The notes under the pieces were generated by a model, which did not search any database, was not told the origin of the DNA, and worked only from the letters and a program-made list of their open reading frames with translations. Below are positions 16,735-25,540 of a stretch of DNA of 64,000 nt, piece by piece. Position numbers and translations under genes: made by a program. This DNA is from Ornithinimicrobium ciconiae (GTDB lineage: Bacteria > Actinomycetota > Actinomycetes > Actinomycetales > Dermatophilaceae): assembly GCF_007197575.1 (NCBI RefSeq), contig NZ_CP041616.1, forward strand, positions 930,001 through 994,000. The letters run 5' to 3'. The first letter of the stretch is position 1; each line of letters starts with the position of its first letter.

Positions 16735-18192
16735 GTGAGCCTGCGCCTGTATGACACCGCCACCCGTGAACTGCGGGACTTCGAACCCGTCGAGCCGGGT
16801 CGGGTGGGCCTCTACATCTGTGGACTCACGACTCAGGGTGTGCCGCACATCGGTCACGTGCGCTTCGCGGTGGCCTTCGACATCCTGCGGCGCTGGCTGG
16901 TCCGCGGCCACGGCTACGACGTGACGCTGGTGCGCAATGTCACCGACATCGACGACAAGATCCTCAACAAGTCGGCCGAGCACGACCGGCCCTGGTGGGC
17001 GTGGAGCTACACCCACGAGCGGGCAACGACCCAGGCCTTGGAACGACTCGGGGTGCTGCCCCCGACCTATGAGCCGCGCGCCACCGGGCACATCTCCGAG
17101 ATGATCGAGCTCATCGACCTGCTCATCGAGCGTGGTCACGCCTATCCGGCCGCCGACGACAGCGGAGACGTCTACTTCGACGTGCGCTCCTGGCCCGACT
17201 ATGGCGAGCTGACCCACCAAAAGCTCGACGACATGGAGCCGGCCACCGACGCTGACCCCCGCGGCAAGCGCGACCCCCGCGACTTCGCGCTGTGGAAGGG
17301 TCACAAGCAGGGAGAGCCGGAGACCGCCAGCTGGCCCACCCCCTACGGTCGCGGGCGCCCGGGATGGCACCTGGAGTGCTCGGCGATGGCCCGCAAGTAC
17401 CTCGGCGACACCTTCGACATCCACGGTGGCGGGGTCGACCTGCGTTTCCCGCACCACGAGAACGAGCAGGCGCAGTCGCGGGCGGCCGGGCTCGGCTTCG
17501 CCCGCTATTGGATGCACAACGCCTGGGTCACCCTCAGCGGCGAGAAGATGAGCAAGTCGCTGGGCAACACGTTGACCGTCGCCGAGCTGACCAAGACCGT
17601 GCCACCGCTCGTCCTGCGCTACTACCTGGGCGCCGCGCACTACCGGTCCACCATCGAGTATGGCGACCGCTCACTGGAGGAGGCCCAGGCCGCGGTCGAG
17701 CGGATCGAGGGCTATCTGCAGCGCGCGCTGGAGGTGGTTGGAGAGTCGCCCGAGACACTCCGCGACGAGGCAGCGGGCACGGACGTGCCGCAGGGCTTCG
17801 CGGACGCACTGGATGACGACGTCAACGTGCCGGAGGCGCTCGCCGTCCTGTTCGGCGCGGTGCGTGAGGGCAACAAGACCCTCGAGCAGGCGGGCGGGGC
17901 CGATCGGGCGACGGTGCGGCATACGCTCCTGGCGGTGCTGGCGATGACCGACGTGCTGGGCATCAGTCCCTTCGACCCGATCTGGGGTGCCTCCGGCGCC
18001 ACCGGAGCCAGCGACGCGGTCCTCGACGCGCTGGTGCGCGCTCAGCTGGACGCCCGGGCCGCAGCACGGGCCGACCATGACTTTGCCACCGCCGACAGCA
18101 TCCGCAACCAGCTCGCGGACGTCGGCGTCATCATCGAGGACACCCCGGCCGGCGCCCGTTGGTCGCTGGCCTCCGACGCAGGGACGAGGTAG
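16735..18192 (+). CDS. cysS: Cysteinyl-tRNA synthetase
   Basis: Class I aminoacyl-tRNA synthetase charging tRNA-Cys. 485 residues, normal length. Signature PHIGH at residues 37-41 (HIGH), the zinc Cys in YICGLTTQG, the second zinc region [23 protein letters not shown] at 271-275 and the C-terminal DALR-type helical domain ending [18 protein letters not shown]. The GTG start gives the canonical [12 protein letters not shown] beginning. It is followed after 3 bases by rlmB, the usual actinobacterial pair. Confidence 0.96.
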   Translation: MSLRLYDTATRELRDFEPVEPGRVGLYICGLTTQGVPHIGHVRFAVAFDILRRWLVRGHGYDVTLVRNVTDIDDKILNKSAEHDRPWWAWSYTHERATTQALERLGVLPPTYEPRATGHISEMIELIDLLIERGHAYPAADDSGDVYFDVRSWPDYGELTHQKLDDMEPATDADPRGKRDPRDFALWKGHKQGEPETASWPTPYGRGRPGWHLECSAMARKYLGDTFDIHGGGVDLRFPHHENEQAQSRAAGLGFARYWMHNAWVTLSGEKMSKSLGNTLTVAELTKTVPPLVLRYYLGAAHYRSTIEYGDRSLEEAQAAVERIEGYLQRALEVVGESPETLRDEAAGTDVPQGFADALDDDVNVPEALAVLFGAVREGNKTLEQAGGADRATVRHTLLAVLAMTDVLGISPFDPIWGASGATGASDAVLDALVRAQLDARAAARADHDFATADSIRNQLADVGVIIEDTPAGARWSLASDAGTR

Positions 18193-18195
18193 ACC

Positions 18196-19146
18196 ATGGC
18201 AGGCAACTCCCAGCGCAAGGGCGCGGTCCGCAAGGCCGCCAAGAAGGGACCGCAGGTCGGCAGCGGCGGACAGCGGCGCAAGGGGCTGGAGGGCCGCGGC
18301 CCGACGCCCAAGGCGACGGAGCGCACCGGGCACGCGGCCGCCCGGCAGGCGGGCCGCCAGGAACGGGCCGACGCACCCCGGCGACCGCAGCGACGCAGCA
18401 GCCCCAAGGCGTCGACCGAGATCGTGGCCGGCCGAAACTCGGTGCTGGAGGCCCTGCGCACCCACGCGCCCGCCACTACCTTGTTCGTCGCCTCCCGCAT
18501 CGACTCTGACGACCGCGTGCGCGAGATCATCAAGCTGGCCGGCGGGCAGGGGGTCGCCATGCTGGAGGCTCCCCGCGGTGAGCTTGACAGGCTCACCGAC
18601 GGATCGGTCCACCAGGGTGTGGCGCTGCAGATCCCGCCCTACGACTATGCCCACCCCGAGGACCTGCTCAACGTCGAGCTGCCCGGCACCCCCCTGATCG
18701 TGGCGCTGGACGGCATCACCGATCCGCGCAACCTGGGGGCCATCATCCGCTCGGTCGGTGCGTTCGGGGGGCACGGTGTCGTGGTGCCGGCCCGTCGCTC
18801 GGCGGGCATGACCGCGGCCGCCTGGAAGACCTCGGCAGGGGCGGCGGCACGGGTCAGGGTGGCTCAGGCCACCAACCTCACGCGCGCCCTGGAGGACTAT
18901 CGCCGGGCCGGCTTCTTCGTGATCGGACTCGATGCCGACGGAGACGTGGACCTGCCCGGCCTGGAGTTGGCCGACCAGCCCCTGGTCGTGGTGGTGGGCT
19001 CGGAGGGCAAGGGTCTGTCCCGGTTGGTGCGGGAGACCTGCGACCAGATCGTGTCCATCCCGATGGCCGGGATCACCGAGTCGCTCAACGCCGGCATCGC
19101 CGGAGCGGTCACCCTCTATGAGATCGCGCGGCAGAGGCGACGCTGA
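18196..19146 (+). CDS. rlmB: 23S rRNA (guanosine-2'-O-)-methyltransferase RlmB-like
   Basis: SPOUT (TrmH-type) 2'-O-methyltransferase, expected target G2251 of 23S rRNA. 316 residues: a basic disordered N-terminus of about 70 residues (typical in actinobacteria), the substrate-binding domain from [15 protein letters not shown], then the knotted domain with motif 1 [11 protein letters not shown], motif 2 [12 protein letters not shown] and motif 3 [19 protein letters not shown] 3 bases after cysS, so one transcript. Followed immediately by a Nudix gene. Confidence 0.93.
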   Translation: MAGNSQRKGAVRKAAKKGPQVGSGGQRRKGLEGRGPTPKATERTGHAAARQAGRQERADAPRRPQRRSSPKASTEIVAGRNSVLEALRTHAPATTLFVASRIDSDDRVREIIKLAGGQGVAMLEAPRGELDRLTDGSVHQGVALQIPPYDYAHPEDLLNVELPGTPLIVALDGITDPRNLGAIIRSVGAFGGHGVVVPARRSAGMTAAAWKTSAGAAARVRVAQATNLTRALEDYRRAGFFVIGLDADGDVDLPGLELADQPLVVVVGSEGKGLSRLVRETCDQIVSIPMAGITESLNAGIAGAVTLYEIARQRRR

Positions 19147-19147
19147 G

Positions 19148-19603
19148 ATGGCCAGGGTCCGGGCAGCCACGCGCGGTCTCGTCCTGGTCGAGGGACGCCT
19201 GCTGGTGACGATGCTGCACGGGCGGACCGGCGAGTTCTGGCTCACGCCCGGCGGCGGCCAGCACTTCGGTGAGACCAAGGAGGAGAACGTCGCGCGCGAG
19301 GTCCTGGAGGAGACGGGTTACCGCGTCCGCGTGGGCGACCTGGCCTGTGGCCGCGACTACCTCGGCGCCCGCCACTTCCCGGACTGGGACACCGGCTTCC
19401 AACAGACGGAACTGTTCTTCTGGTGCCACCTGCTCGATCCCGACCCCGACCCGGCGGCCGTCGAGCACGACACCCACCAGACCGGGGTCCAGTGGGTGCC
19501 GGTCCCGGAACTCATCGGGTCCCCGCTGTATCCGCGACGCCTGGCCACCTGGCTGCAGGAGGACCCCGAGACCCGTCCGACCTGGCTCGGGGACGTCAAC
19601 TGA
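19148..19603 (+). CDS. Nudix hydrolase
   Basis: A 151-residue single-domain Nudix protein. The Nudix box is complete: GGGQHFGETKEENVAREVLEET followed by GY, with the metal-binding REVLEE. Hydrolyses a nucleoside diphosphate linked to another group; substrate not predictable. ATG 19148 is 1 base after the rlmB stop, so probably the last gene of cysS-rlmB-Nudix. Its end is followed by a repeat tract and the convergent DUF4032 gene. Confidence 0.85.
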   Translation: MARVRAATRGLVLVEGRLLVTMLHGRTGEFWLTPGGGQHFGETKEENVAREVLEETGYRVRVGDLACGRDYLGARHFPDWDTGFQQTELFFWCHLLDPDPDPAAVEHDTHQTGVQWVPVPELIGSPLYPRRLATWLQEDPETRPTWLGDVN

Positions 19604-19613
19604 GTCAGTCGCT

Positions 19614-19760
19614 GTGCGACATGGGTGCCCCAGCGCCCAACACGCCACAGCGATAGCGGAACTGTGCGCGACACGCGGCAGCGGTCGCGGAGCTGTGTGC
19701 GACATGGGTGCCCCAGCGCCGGACACGCCACAGCGGTAGCGGAGCTGTGCGCGACACGCG
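19614..19760. repeat. Two 64-bp direct repeats with 83-bp period
   Basis: Copy 1 at 19614-19677 and copy 2 at 19697-19760 differ at about four positions. Each contains GTGCGACATGGGTGCCCC and ends TGTGCGCGACACGCG; parts of the motif (CTGTGCGACA) recur in the spacer. They fill the 190-base gap between the convergent Nudix and DUF4032 genes. They may be a dispersed intergenic repeat family. Confidence 0.75.
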
Positions 19761-19795
19761 AGATGGTGGGGCAGTCGGTGCAGCTGTCGGAGCGG

Positions 19796-21037
19796 TCAGC
19801 CCTTGGTGCGGATTGGGATCTCCTGGGTGTCCAGCCCCAGGACCGCCACCTCGTCCGGCTTGCTCGGCAGGACGGTCGCCACGTAGTCCTCGACGGCATG
19901 CTCCAGGGGCACGTCCTGGTCGGCGCGTTCGGAGAGATACCACCGGTGCTCGAGCAGCTCGTGGAACAGTTCGGCGGGCTCCAACTTGCTGCGCAGCTCC
20001 GGAGGGACGGTGCGGGTGACTGGCTCATAGATGCTGGCCAGCCAGTCGTGGGCGACGAGCTCCTCGTCCTCGTTCTGCCGGTCCTGCGAGGCGCTGTAGG
20101 CATCCAGGTCGTTGAGCAGACGCCGGGCCTGGTTCTCCTCCACGTCCAGTCCGGTCAGCCTCAGCAGGCGCCTGCTGTGGTGTCCGGCGTCCACGATCTT
20201 GGGCTCGATCTGGATGTGGGTGCCGTCCAGGTCGGTGCTCATCTCCAGCTCGCCGACGTCGAAGCCCAGGTTGTTGAGCCGGCGGATCCGCTCATCCACC
20301 CGCCACCGGTCGCCGTGCTCGAAGCGCTCGGTGGCGGTCAGCTCGCGCCACAACAACTCGTAGCGGTGCATCAGCCGGTCCGCGATCTCCAGGGCGTCGG
20401 CATCCTCGGCAAGCAGCTCACCCGCGGCCAGGTCCATCAGCTCACCGGCGATATTGCCGTGAGCGATGGTCAGGTCGTGGTTGCGCTGGCCGTTGCTGAG
20501 CTGGTTGTGCACCTCGGCCGTCTCGGCGTCGACCAGGTAGGCGGCGAACTCACCCGCGTCCCGGCGGAACAGGGTGTTGGACAACGAGACGTCGCCCCAG
20601 TAGACCCCGCCCAGGTGCAGACGCACCAGCAGGACGGCCAGTGCATCCAGCACCCGGCGGGCAGTGTCGGGACGCAGCCGCTGGCTGAAGATCGCCCGGT
20701 AGGGGAGCGAGAACTTCAGGTGCTGGGTGACCAGACACGCATCCAGCTCGTGGCCCTGCGCGTCGGTCCGCCCCGCGATCACGGCCAGCGGCTCGACAGC
20801 GGGCTGCCCGAGACGGCGCAGCAGCTGCAGGGTCTGATACTCCCGCTGGGCGAGCTCAGCCTTGATCTCCTTGACCGCGATGACCCGCCCGGACAGCCGC
20901 ACGAAGCGCACCACGTGCCGGGAGATACCGCGGGGGAGGGCGGCCAGATGATGCTCTGGCCAGTCCTCCAGCGGCACGTCCCAGGGCAGGTCGAAGATCG
21001 CCGGATCCGGTCGGGCGGCGGTGATCTGCAGGGCCAT
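19796..21037 (-). CDS. DUF4032 domain-containing kinase-like protein
   Basis: A 413-residue protein. The N-terminal part looks like a degenerate protein/small-molecule kinase fold: RVIAVKEIKAELAQREY (Lys and helix C), GVYWGDVSLSNTLFR like a catalytic loop and AYLVDAETAEVH like a DFG segment. The C-terminal part matches the DUF4032 type (HDWLASIYEPVTRTVPPELR, HELLEHRWYLSERA). Function unknown. ATG 21037 begins the credible protein; longer in-frame starts give Cys/Thr-rich nonsense. It lies 25 bases after the ABC ATPase gene on the same strand and may be co-transcribed with it. Confidence 0.85.
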   Translation of the reverse strand: MALQITAARPDPAIFDLPWDVPLEDWPEHHLAALPRGISRHVVRFVRLSGRVIAVKEIKAELAQREYQTLQLLRRLGQPAVEPLAVIAGRTDAQGHELDACLVTQHLKFSLPYRAIFSQRLRPDTARRVLDALAVLLVRLHLGGVYWGDVSLSNTLFRRDAGEFAAYLVDAETAEVHNQLSNGQRNHDLTIAHGNIAGELMDLAAGELLAEDADALEIADRLMHRYELLWRELTATERFEHGDRWRVDERIRRLNNLGFDVGELEMSTDLDGTHIQIEPKIVDAGHHSRRLLRLTGLDVEENQARRLLNDLDAYSASQDRQNEDEELVAHDWLASIYEPVTRTVPPELRSKLEPAELFHELLEHRWYLSERADQDVPLEHAVEDYVATVLPSKPDEVAVLGLDTQEIPIRTKG

Positions 21038-21062
21038 GACGGTCGTCCTGGGTCTTGGTCGG

Positions 21063-22145
21063 TCAGTCGCCGAGGCGCAGGCCGGACACAGCGTCGAACA
21101 CGTGCAGGTGGTCCGACTTGGGCACGAAGTGCACCACCTCACCCTTCATCGGTGGCGTGCGGCCGTCGACGCGGGCGATGAACGGCTTGTCGTCGGCCGC
21201 TGCACCCGGCGACCGGCCATAGACGTAGGCGTCGGCGCCGAGCTCCTCGACGACGTCCACCTCGATCGGCAGGCCGGTGCCGTCCGTGGACAGCACGAGG
21301 TCTTCCGGGCGGACGCCGACCACGACACGGTCGCTGGCCCCGGCCAGCGACTCGCGGGGGACGGGCAGGTCGTAGTCCGGCAACCGGACGCCCCCCTCAC
21401 TGACCGAGCCCTCCATCAGGTTCATGGCCGGGGAGCCGATGAAGCCGGCGACGAAGACGTTGTCCGGGTGGTCATACATCCGGCGGGGAGGGTCGCATTG
21501 CTGCAGGATGCCGTCCTTGAGGACGGCGACGCGGTCCCCCATCGTCATGGCCTCGACCTGGTCGTGGGTGACATAGACGGTGGTGACGCCGAGCCGCCGC
21601 TGCAGGGACGCGATCTGGGTGCGGGTCTGCACGCGCAGTTTGGCGTCGAGGTTGGACAGCGGCTCGTCCATCAGGAAGACCTGGGGCTGGCGCACGATCG
21701 CGCGACCCATCGCCACCCGCTGCCGCTGACCGCCGGAGAGTGCCTTGGGCTTGCGGTCCAGGTAGGGCTCGAGGTCCAGGATCTTGGCAGCCTCCTCGAC
21801 GCGCTGACGGATCTCGTCCTTGGACTTGCCTGCGATGCGCAGCGCGAAACCCATGTTGTCCGCCACTGTCATGTGGGGATAGAGCGCGTAGTTCTGGAAG
21901 ACCATCGCGACGTCACGGTCCTTGGGCGGGAGGTCGGTGACCTCGCGGTCGCCGATCAGGATGCGTCCGTCGTTGACCTCCTCCAGTCCGGCGAGCATCC
22001 GCAGGCTGGTGGACTTGCCACAGCCGGAGGGCCCGACGAGGACGAGGAACTCGCCGTCGGCGATCTCGATGTCGAGGGAGTCCACGGCCGGGGTGTCCGA
22101 GCCGGGATAGATCCTGGTGGCCTTGTCGAAGGTCACAGTTGCCAT
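21063..22145 (-). CDS. Sugar ABC transporter ATPase (MalK/MsiK/UgpC type)
   Basis: ATP-binding subunit of CUT1 sugar importers; in actinobacteria one such ATPase often serves several transporters. 360 residues: Walker A GPSGCGKST, Q-loop VFQNYALYPHMTV, signature LSGGQRQRVAMGRA, Walker B VFLMDEPLSNLDAK, switch His in VYVTHDQVEAM, then two regulatory OB-like (TOBE) domains after residue 240. It is divergent from malE-malF-malG across a 309-base regulatory gap, so it probably powers that transporter; sharing with others is inference. Confidence 0.92.
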   Translation of the reverse strand: MATVTFDKATRIYPGSDTPAVDSLDIEIADGEFLVLVGPSGCGKSTSLRMLAGLEEVNDGRILIGDREVTDLPPKDRDVAMVFQNYALYPHMTVADNMGFALRIAGKSKDEIRQRVEEAAKILDLEPYLDRKPKALSGGQRQRVAMGRAIVRQPQVFLMDEPLSNLDAKLRVQTRTQIASLQRRLGVTTVYVTHDQVEAMTMGDRVAVLKDGILQQCDPPRRMYDHPDNVFVAGFIGSPAMNLMEGSVSEGGVRLPDYDLPVPRESLAGASDRVVVGVRPEDLVLSTDGTGLPIEVDVVEELGADAYVYGRSPGAAADDKPFIARVDGRTPPMKGEVVHFVPKSDHLHVFDAVSGLRLGD

Positions 22146-22203
22146 AAGGGGACTTCTCCTTCACCGGCAGGAACGTGCCGGACGATCCGTTGTAAAGGAC
22201 GGT

Positions 22204-22250
22204 CCCGTCGGCGGGTGCCGACGGGCAGTAGCCGGGGCAGGTGTGCCCCG
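22204..22250 (-). other. Tandem hairpins in the ATPase gene leader
   Basis: Two perfect hairpins: CCCGTCGGC-GGGT-GCCGACGGG (22204-22225) and CGGGGCA-GGTG-TGCCCCG (22233-22250). They lie 60-105 bases upstream of the ATPase start, in its transcribed leader if the promoter is near malE. Function unknown; possible attenuation or insulation of the two promoters. Confidence 0.5.
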
Positions 22251-22317
22251 AGAGTCCCGACCCGTGAGGGCCGGTCACCGGCGGCACTGCCCGTGACTGA
22301 GAGTCACCGTACTCCAT

Positions 22318-22362
22318 CTGCAAGATTTTGCAGTTTCTGTAAGGTTGGTGTCATGCTATCCC
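22318..22362 (+). promoter_or_regulatory. malE promoter with LacI-type operator
   Basis: Palindrome CTGCAA-GATT-TTGCAG (22318-22333) resembles the CTGCAAG/CTTGCAG half-sites of actinobacterial maltose repressors. It abuts a candidate -35 TTTCTG (22334-22339) spaced 17 bases from -10 TATCCC (22357-22362). Bound repressor would block the -35. The likely ligand-responsive repressor is the LacI gene at 26508. Confidence 0.55.
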
Positions 22363-22454
22363 ACGCCGAGTCCGGCTAGCCCCCGTCCTGTTCGGACGAG
22401 CACCGGCTGCGGCCACCGCGAGCCCCGCGGAGGACCTTGTTCGAAGGAGAGCAC

Positions 22455-23825
22455 ATGAAGCGCACGACCGGCGCGATCGCGATGGCAGGTATCACTGCCC
22501 TGTTGCTGACCGCCTGCGGTGGCGACACCGAGTCCGACGACCCGAGCTCGACGACCCCGGCCGCGGAGGACGGTGCCGAGGAGCCTGCGGGTGATGACGC
22601 CGAGACCACCGACGACGGCGATGCCGCCGGCGAGACCGAGGGGGACGCCGCAGGGGAGACCGCCGGCGCCCCGGCTGCCTCTGACGGCACCAGCCTGGTG
22701 ATCTGGGCAGACGACCTGCGCGCCGCGGCGATCCAGCCGCTGACCGAGACCTTCACCGCTGACACCGGCGTCGAGGTCAAGGTCCAGATCGTGGCGCAGG
22801 ACAAGCTGCGTGAGCAGTTCAAGGACGCCGTGGGTCAGGGCGCCGGTCCGGACATCACCATCGGTGCGCACGACTGGCTGGGCGAGCTCGTCCAGAACAA
22901 CGTGGTGGCCCCCGTGCAGATCGCCCCGGACGTGGCCGAGCAGTTCGTGCCCGAGTCCATCGAGGCCGTGACCTTCGAGGGCCAGCTGTATGCCGTGCCC
23001 TACTCGGTCGAGTCCCTCGCCCTGATCCGCAACACCGATCTGGCCCCGGAGGCCCCGGCCTCCATGGAGGAGCTCGTCGCCAACGGCGAGGCCCTCGTCG
23101 AGGCCGGCGACACCGAGCTGATCCTCGCCCAGGAGCTGGGCAAGGAGGGCAACGCCTACTCGATGTACCCGTACCTGTCCGCCTATGGCGGTGGCATCTT
23201 CCCGCTGCTGGACGAGGGTGGCTTCGACGGTAGCGAGGCCATCCTCGACTCCCCGGAGACCCTCAAGGGCGCGGAGAAGCTGGGGTGGCTCGGCGAGGTC
23301 GGTGCGCTGAGCACCAACCAGGACGCCTCCAACGTCATCCCGAACTTCGTCGACGGCAAGGCGGCCTACATGGTCTCCGGCCCGTGGGCGATCGAGCAGA
23401 TCACGACCGGTGGCATCAACTACGCGATCGACCCGATCCCGGACTTCGAGGACGGCGGCGCAACCGCTCCGTTCCTGGGCGTCCAGGCGTTCTATGTCTC
23501 TGCCGAGTCGCTGAACCCGCAGATCGCGCAGACCTTCGTGCAGGAGTACGTCCCCACGGAGGAGATCCAGGTCGGGATGTTCGAGGCTGACCGTCGTCCC
23601 CCGGCCCTGAGCGCCGCGGCCGAGCAGGTCCAGTCCGCTGACCCGGACATCGAGGCGTGGGCAGCTGCCGCTGAGGGCGGGGTCCCGATGCCAAACATCC
23701 CGCAGATGAACGCCGTCTGGGGCCCGCTGGGCAAGGCGACCGCCGACATCGTCGACGGTGACGACCCCGCCGAGCGCATGGGAACGGCCCAGACCGAGGT
23801 CGCGGGCACGCTGACCAGCAAGTAG
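22455..23825 (+). CDS. malE: Maltose-type ABC transporter substrate-binding lipoprotein
   Basis: Extracellular binding protein for maltose/maltodextrin or a related oligosaccharide. 456 residues: lipobox LLLTAC with Cys21, a low-complexity acidic linker of about 50 residues (Asp/Glu/Ala/Gly), then the bilobal family 1 fold (LVIWADDLRAAAIQPL; VAPVQIAPDVAEQFVPESI; NAYSMYPYLSAYGGGIF; VDGKAAYMVSGPWAIEQ). ATG with GAAGGAGA upstream. First gene of malE-malF-malG-lacI; a hairpin directly after it may set its higher dose. Substrate assignment is by family and the LacI/trehalose context. Confidence 0.9.
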   Translation: MKRTTGAIAMAGITALLLTACGGDTESDDPSSTTPAAEDGAEEPAGDDAETTDDGDAAGETEGDAAGETAGAPAASDGTSLVIWADDLRAAAIQPLTETFTADTGVEVKVQIVAQDKLREQFKDAVGQGAGPDITIGAHDWLGELVQNNVVAPVQIAPDVAEQFVPESIEAVTFEGQLYAVPYSVESLALIRNTDLAPEAPASMEELVANGEALVEAGDTELILAQELGKEGNAYSMYPYLSAYGGGIFPLLDEGGFDGSEAILDSPETLKGAEKLGWLGEVGALSTNQDASNVIPNFVDGKAAYMVSGPWAIEQITTGGINYAIDPIPDFEDGGATAPFLGVQAFYVSAESLNPQIAQTFVQEYVPTEEIQVGMFEADRRPPALSAAAEQVQSADPDIEAWAAAAEGGVPMPNIPQMNAVWGPLGKATADIVDGDDPAERMGTAQTEVAGTLTSK

Positions 23826-23834
23826 TCACACCTG

Positions 23835-23874
23835 GGGTGGAGTATGCCGACGCGCCCGTCGGCATACTCCACCC
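23835..23874. terminator. Perfect hairpin between malE and malF
   Basis: 18-bp perfect stem (23835-23852 with 23857-23874) and a CGCC loop. No T-tract. It sits 9 bases after the malE stop, and probably lowers malF-malG expression relative to malE or protects the malE 3' end. Confidence 0.75.
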
Positions 23875-23937
23875 GTCGGTTGCACGTGCCCAACGCCGTG
23901 GACCGCCCTCCGACACCGTCGTCACCCTGGAGCCCAG

Positions 23938-25539
23938 ATGTCGCAAGCCCCCGTCGGCACGCCGACTCCGACCCCACCGTGGGTCGTTGCAGTCAAGTGG
24001 TTGTTGATCCTGCTCACCCTGCTGGGGTGCACCTATCTGGCCTGGCGTGCCGTCGAGGGCGGGTCCTGGATCATCGTGACGGTCGCGGCCTTCATCGCGA
24101 TGGCGGTGCTGGTGGTCTACTCCAGCCGCCGCGGCATCACCCTGAAGTATCTGCTGCCCGGACTCATCCTGCTGACCCTCTTCCAGGTCTGGCCGATCGC
24201 CTACACGGTGGCAACCGCGTTCACCAACTACGGCGACGGGCACTCGCTGTCCAAGGAGGAGGCGATCGAGGCCATCCAGGCCCAGTCGGTGCGCCCCGAG
24301 CCGGACTCGGCCCGCTACGGACTGTCCGTGGCCATTCCCGAGGCTGACACCATCGCCACGGCAGAACTCTCCTTCCTGCTGACCAGGCCCGCCGCGGAGG
24401 ACGCGGACGCAGACAACATCCTGGACGGACAGGAACTCTTCGTCGGCACGCTGGAGGGACTTGAACCCCTGCCCGTCGACGGGGTCACGCTGCGGGGCAA
24501 TGGCACCATCGCCACCGCCCCGGGATTTCAGGTGCTGACCCTGGTCGAGGCCAACCAGCGCGCTCAGGACGTCTCGGAGTTCGCGGTGCCCATGGAGGGC
24601 GATGCCGGGATCAAGGCGGCCACCGGCACCCAGGCCTTCGTCGGCCGGGCGACCACGACCTACGACGAGGCCACCGACACGATGACCACGATCGAGGGTC
24701 GGGTCTATGTGGCAGACGAGGGCAACTTCGTGCCCCAGGACGGGCAAGGAGCCGCCCTGCCGACGGGGTGGACCGAGAATGTCGGCTTCGACAACTTCAC
24801 CTCGATCTTCACCGACTCGGGCCTGCGCAACGGCTTCCTCAAGATCTTCCTCTGGAACCTGGTCTTCCCGCTGGTCAGCGTCGGCTCGACGTTCATCCTC
24901 GGCATGCTGCTGGCGCTGTTGTTCAACGACCCACGGCTGAAGGGCAAGGGGATCTACCGGTCCCTGCTGATCCTTCCCTATGCCCTGCCGATCTTTGTGA
25001 CCGCGATCGTCTGGGCGGCCATGTTCAACCAGGACTTCGGCATGATCAATGACATCACCGGGCTGAATATCGACTGGCTCGGTGATCCCTGGGCGGCCAG
25101 AGCCGCGGTGCTGATCACCAACCTGTGGCTCGGCTTCCCCTATATGTTCCTGATCTGCACCGGGGCGCTGCAGTCGATCCCCGGGGACGTTAAGGAGGCT
25201 GCCTCGGTTGACGGGGCTGGCCCGGTCCGGACGCTGATGTCGATCACGATGCCGTTGCTGCTGGTGGCTGTGGGCCCGCTGCTCGTGGCCTCCTTCGCCT
25301 TCAACTTCAACAACTTCGGTCTGATCTATCTGCTGACCGGCGGTGGTCCGTTCGATGCCACCAACAGCCAGGTGGGCAATACCGACCTGCTGATCACCTT
25401 CGCCTACCGTCTGGCGCTGGAGTCGGGAAGCCCCAATATCGGGCTCGCCTCGGCCGTCAGCATCATCATCTTCCTGCTGGTCGGAGCCCTGAGCTATGCC
25501 GGGTTCCGCCAGTCCAAGGCTCTCGAAGAGGTGAACTGA
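23938..25539 (+). CDS. malF: Maltose-type ABC transporter permease MalF
   Basis: Membrane subunit of the CUT1 importer. 533 residues, longer than most actinobacterial permeases because, as in enterobacterial MalF, there is a large extracytoplasmic insertion (about residues 100-285) between helices 3 and 4. Then six helices with the EAA loop VKEAASVDGAGPVRTLMSITMPLL (EAAxxDG) that contacts the ATPase. The ATG at 23938 follows a weak ribosome site. Next gene malG starts 1 base after the stop. Confidence 0.92.
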   Translation: MSQAPVGTPTPTPPWVVAVKWLLILLTLLGCTYLAWRAVEGGSWIIVTVAAFIAMAVLVVYSSRRGITLKYLLPGLILLTLFQVWPIAYTVATAFTNYGDGHSLSKEEAIEAIQAQSVRPEPDSARYGLSVAIPEADTIATAELSFLLTRPAAEDADADNILDGQELFVGTLEGLEPLPVDGVTLRGNGTIATAPGFQVLTLVEANQRAQDVSEFAVPMEGDAGIKAATGTQAFVGRATTTYDEATDTMTTIEGRVYVADEGNFVPQDGQGAALPTGWTENVGFDNFTSIFTDSGLRNGFLKIFLWNLVFPLVSVGSTFILGMLLALLFNDPRLKGKGIYRSLLILPYALPIFVTAIVWAAMFNQDFGMINDITGLNIDWLGDPWAARAAVLITNLWLGFPYMFLICTGALQSIPGDVKEAASVDGAGPVRTLMSITMPLLLVAVGPLLVASFAFNFNNFGLIYLLTGGGPFDATNSQVGNTDLLITFAYRLALESGSPNIGLASAVSIIIFLLVGALSYAGFRQSKALEEVN

Positions 25540-25540
25540 G

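Noticed and set aside
21038-21142. Longer start for the DUF4032 protein
   Set aside because: The extra residues are Cys/Thr/Pro-rich and overlap the ATPase 3' end; ATG 21037 begins the conserved part.
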